A stretch of DNA of 7,785 nt from an uncultured Cellvibrionales bacterium. Lineage in GTDB: Bacteria; Pseudomonadota; Gammaproteobacteria; Pseudomonadales; UBA7434. Below the pieces are notes generated by a model, which saw nothing but the letters and a program-made list of their open reading frames with translations, did no database searches and was not told the DNA's origin. The translations under genes and the position numbers were made by a program. Shown in pieces: positions 6,569 to 7,785 of the stretch. Position 1 is the first letter of the stretch. Each line of letters opens with the position of its first letter. The stretch spans positions 1 through 7,785 of the forward strand of contig CALCNB010000302.1 in NCBI GenBank assembly GCA_937897785.1. Reading direction: 5' to 3'.

Positions 6569-7459
6569 TTAGTGATGTTTCACTTGGCCGATATACATTA
6601 ACGATTGAGGAATCGATCGACCTTCTTTAACAGCAATACCATTTGCATAACGTAAGTCAATATTATTAATAACAGCTAACTTTTCCTTAAAAGGCGTATC
6701 GAGCAACGCCAGTAACCGCCGAAAACGAACCTTAATATCTTCAGCACCTAACACTAACCTTATGGCATCATTAATAACTAAAGTTATTTCACCTTGAGCT
6801 GTTCGAGTTTGCTCGGTGATATTCAAACCTTGTGCAATTAAAGGTTGCTGAAAAAAATTGAACCAGGCGATCATGTCTTTTATCTGATCAGCTCCAGAAA
6901 AATTATTCTGAGCTGACCCATGCTGGTCTATTAGCATCGGCAAATAATTAAACAACACAATAGATTTTGGCATGACTAAGTCACCGGTTGTGGTCAATAG
7001 ATAATAATCATTCCAGCGTGCTACTGGCACATACTCATCAATACCAATAAACAATCGATTTGGCCATTCCCTTCTACCCTCAGCCCGCCTTACCCAAGTA
7101 TGCGTTTCCAATGCCTGTTTTATATCCTCTAAATTAAGCCGCCAAAAACCTTCGCTAATATCTTTCTCAACCAAAGATAGCAATTCATTTTCAGAAGCTC
7201 CTTGTCGACCAGCATCCAGATTTGAACCTGTCTGCCCCGAAATAAAAATTTCGCCAGTTGGCATCTCTGCCATGAAGTTAAATACTGATAAAAAACCAGC
7301 CAAAAACAATAAAAAAATACCTAATGCAAAAATATTATGCATGGCATGTTTTTGACTTTGACTTCTTTCAATAGCCGTCTGTTTCGGCACAGCGCCGACT
7401 CGACTAATAGCACCTTTACGACTACGATTCCCTAAAAATATTTTTCTTATGACTTTCAT
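6569..7459 (-). CDS. ftsQ: Cell division protein FtsQ
   Basis: FtsQ is a bitopic inner-membrane protein that links early divisome proteins to FtsL, FtsB and FtsW/FtsI. The protein has 296 residues. A basic cytoplasmic tail (1-41) precedes one membrane helix (about 42-63, NIFALGIFLLFLAGFLSVF). The periplasmic POTRA domain follows (about 70-142), with the family pattern of a conserved aromatic-valine pair (TWV, 121-123), an REWPNRL block (130-136) and EYVPVARWND (142-151). A beta domain ends with the family hallmark IDLRYANGIAV (267-277). The C-terminal strand region used to bind FtsB and FtsL is present. ATG at 7459 has an AGGAT site about eight bases upstream. Its first bases overlap the ddlB stop in ATGA, which suggests translational coupling. 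Sequence is poorly conserved in this family, so identification rests on the motifs plus position between ddlB and ftsA. Confidence 0.96.
   Translation of the reverse strand: MKVIRKIFLGNRSRKGAISRVGAVPKQTAIERSQSQKHAMHNIFALGIFLLFLAGFLSVFNFMAEMPTGEIFISGQTGSNLDAGRQGASENELLSLVEKDISEGFWRLNLEDIKQALETHTWVRRAEGRREWPNRLFIGIDEYVPVARWNDYYLLTTTGDLVMPKSIVLFNYLPMLIDQHGSAQNNFSGADQIKDMIAWFNFFQQPLIAQGLNITEQTRTAQGEITLVINDAIRLVLGAEDIKVRFRRLLALLDTPFKEKLAVINNIDLRYANGIAVKEGRSIPQSLMYIGQVKHH
7456..7459 (-). promoter_or_regulatory. ATGA stop-start overlap of ddlB and ftsQ
   Basis: On the minus strand ATGA contains the ftsQ ATG (7459-7457) and the ddlB TGA (7458-7456). Such overlap commonly couples translation of the two genes. 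ftsQ also has its own AGGAT within the end of ddlB, so initiation need not depend only on termination. Confidence 0.8.
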
Positions 7460-7785
7460 TTATCATCCTCATAAGAAAGGCCGATAATTATTTTTATTAA
7501 ATGATTAAAATCAATCCCAGCCGCCTTTGCCGCCATTGGGACAAGACTATGCGAAGTAAGCCCAGGCACAGTATTCACTTCAAGCAAGTAAAAATCCCCG
7601 GTCAGATGATCTTGCATAAAGTCAACCCTACCCCAATGCCTACAATCGAGACTGTCAAAGGCTTTTCGAGCCAAGCTCTGAAGGCGACTCTCATCCTCAT
7701 CATTTAATCCACTCGGCACTAAAAAATCAGTATCATCATCATTATATTCTAGCCAATGTTGATTTTGATCTAAAAGAGGCTTGTC
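7456..7785 (-). CDS. ddlB: D-alanine-D-alanine ligase, C-terminal part
   Basis: This ATP-grasp enzyme joins two D-alanines to make the dipeptide added to UDP-MurNAc-tripeptide in peptidoglycan synthesis. The frame is open to the right edge, giving 109 codons of the C-terminal ATP-grasp domain; the N-terminal and central domains lie outside. Recognised are the YND...DFLVPSGL segment, CRHWGRVDFM with a metal-binding Asp, FYLLEVNTVPGLT with the metal-binding Glu and Asn (the LLE.NT.PG signature), and SHSLVPMAAKAAG, the substrate loop that closes the family. All expected catalytic residues of this part are present. A GTG at 7719 inside the frame is not a true start, since family sequence continues upstream. 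Gene order with ftsQ, together with the ATGA overlap, identifies it as the dcw-cluster copy (ddlB in E. coli terms). Confidence 0.95.
   Translation of the reverse strand, partial: DKPLLDQNQHWLEYNDDDTDFLVPSGLNDEDESRLQSLARKAFDSLDCRHWGRVDFMQDHLTGDFYLLEVNTVPGLTSHSLVPMAAKAAGIDFNHLIKIIIGLSYEDDK

Noticed and set aside
7501..7707. Plus-strand open frame antisense to ddlB
   Set aside because: It overlaps the conserved ATP-grasp motifs of ddlB on the other strand; no independent evidence.

Overview
The window has two parts that do not appear to belong together. From about position 1150 to the right-hand edge, the minus strand carries the end of a gammaproteobacterial division and cell wall (dcw) cluster. 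In transcription order it reads ddlB (5' end cut by the window), ftsQ, ftsA, ftsZ, lpxC, a membrane-anchored M23 (LytM-type) peptidase gene, and the first 113 codons of secA. This order, an FtsZ ending in a DIPAFLRRQ-type tail, a 303-residue LpxC closely parallel to the E. coli enzyme, and SecA beginning like the E. coli protein all point to Gammaproteobacteria. The M23 gene between lpxC and secA, and the moderate G+C, would suit an environmental (perhaps marine) lineage. That finer placement is inference.

Positions 1 to about 1160 hold a different pair of divergent genes: a DUF2279-type exported protein on the minus strand (3' end beyond the window) and a HAD-superfamily phosphatase on the plus strand. 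Neither belongs to a dcw cluster. The DUF2279 protein looks more like versions from Bacteroidota or Fibrobacterota, but that is only an impression from its motifs.

The two parts meet inside two genes at once. SecA homology stops directly after its Walker A motif, and HAD homology stops about 20 residues before its expected C-terminus. Both occur within the same 15 or so bases (about 1145-1160), where one DNA sequence reads acceptably in both genes. No insertion sequence, duplication or att-like site is visible there. Because secA is essential, the simplest reading is an artificial join (assembly, amplification or cloning chimera). A genuine recombination with another intact secA elsewhere is less likely.

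Functionally, the dcw genes form a compact unit. D-Ala-D-Ala ligase makes the peptidoglycan dipeptide precursor. FtsQ, FtsA and FtsZ assemble the divisome. LpxC commits UDP-GlcNAc to lipid A synthesis. The M23 protein probably cleaves or regulates cleavage of peptidoglycan, and SecA drives protein export. ddlB and ftsQ overlap by ATGA; ftsQ-ftsA and ftsA-ftsZ are separated by only 67 and 45 bases, each with a clear ribosome binding site. The three longer gaps (before lpxC, the M23 gene and secA) hold plausible promoters and inverted repeats. I found no RNA genes, CRISPR arrays or mobile elements, and no clearly new biological system.
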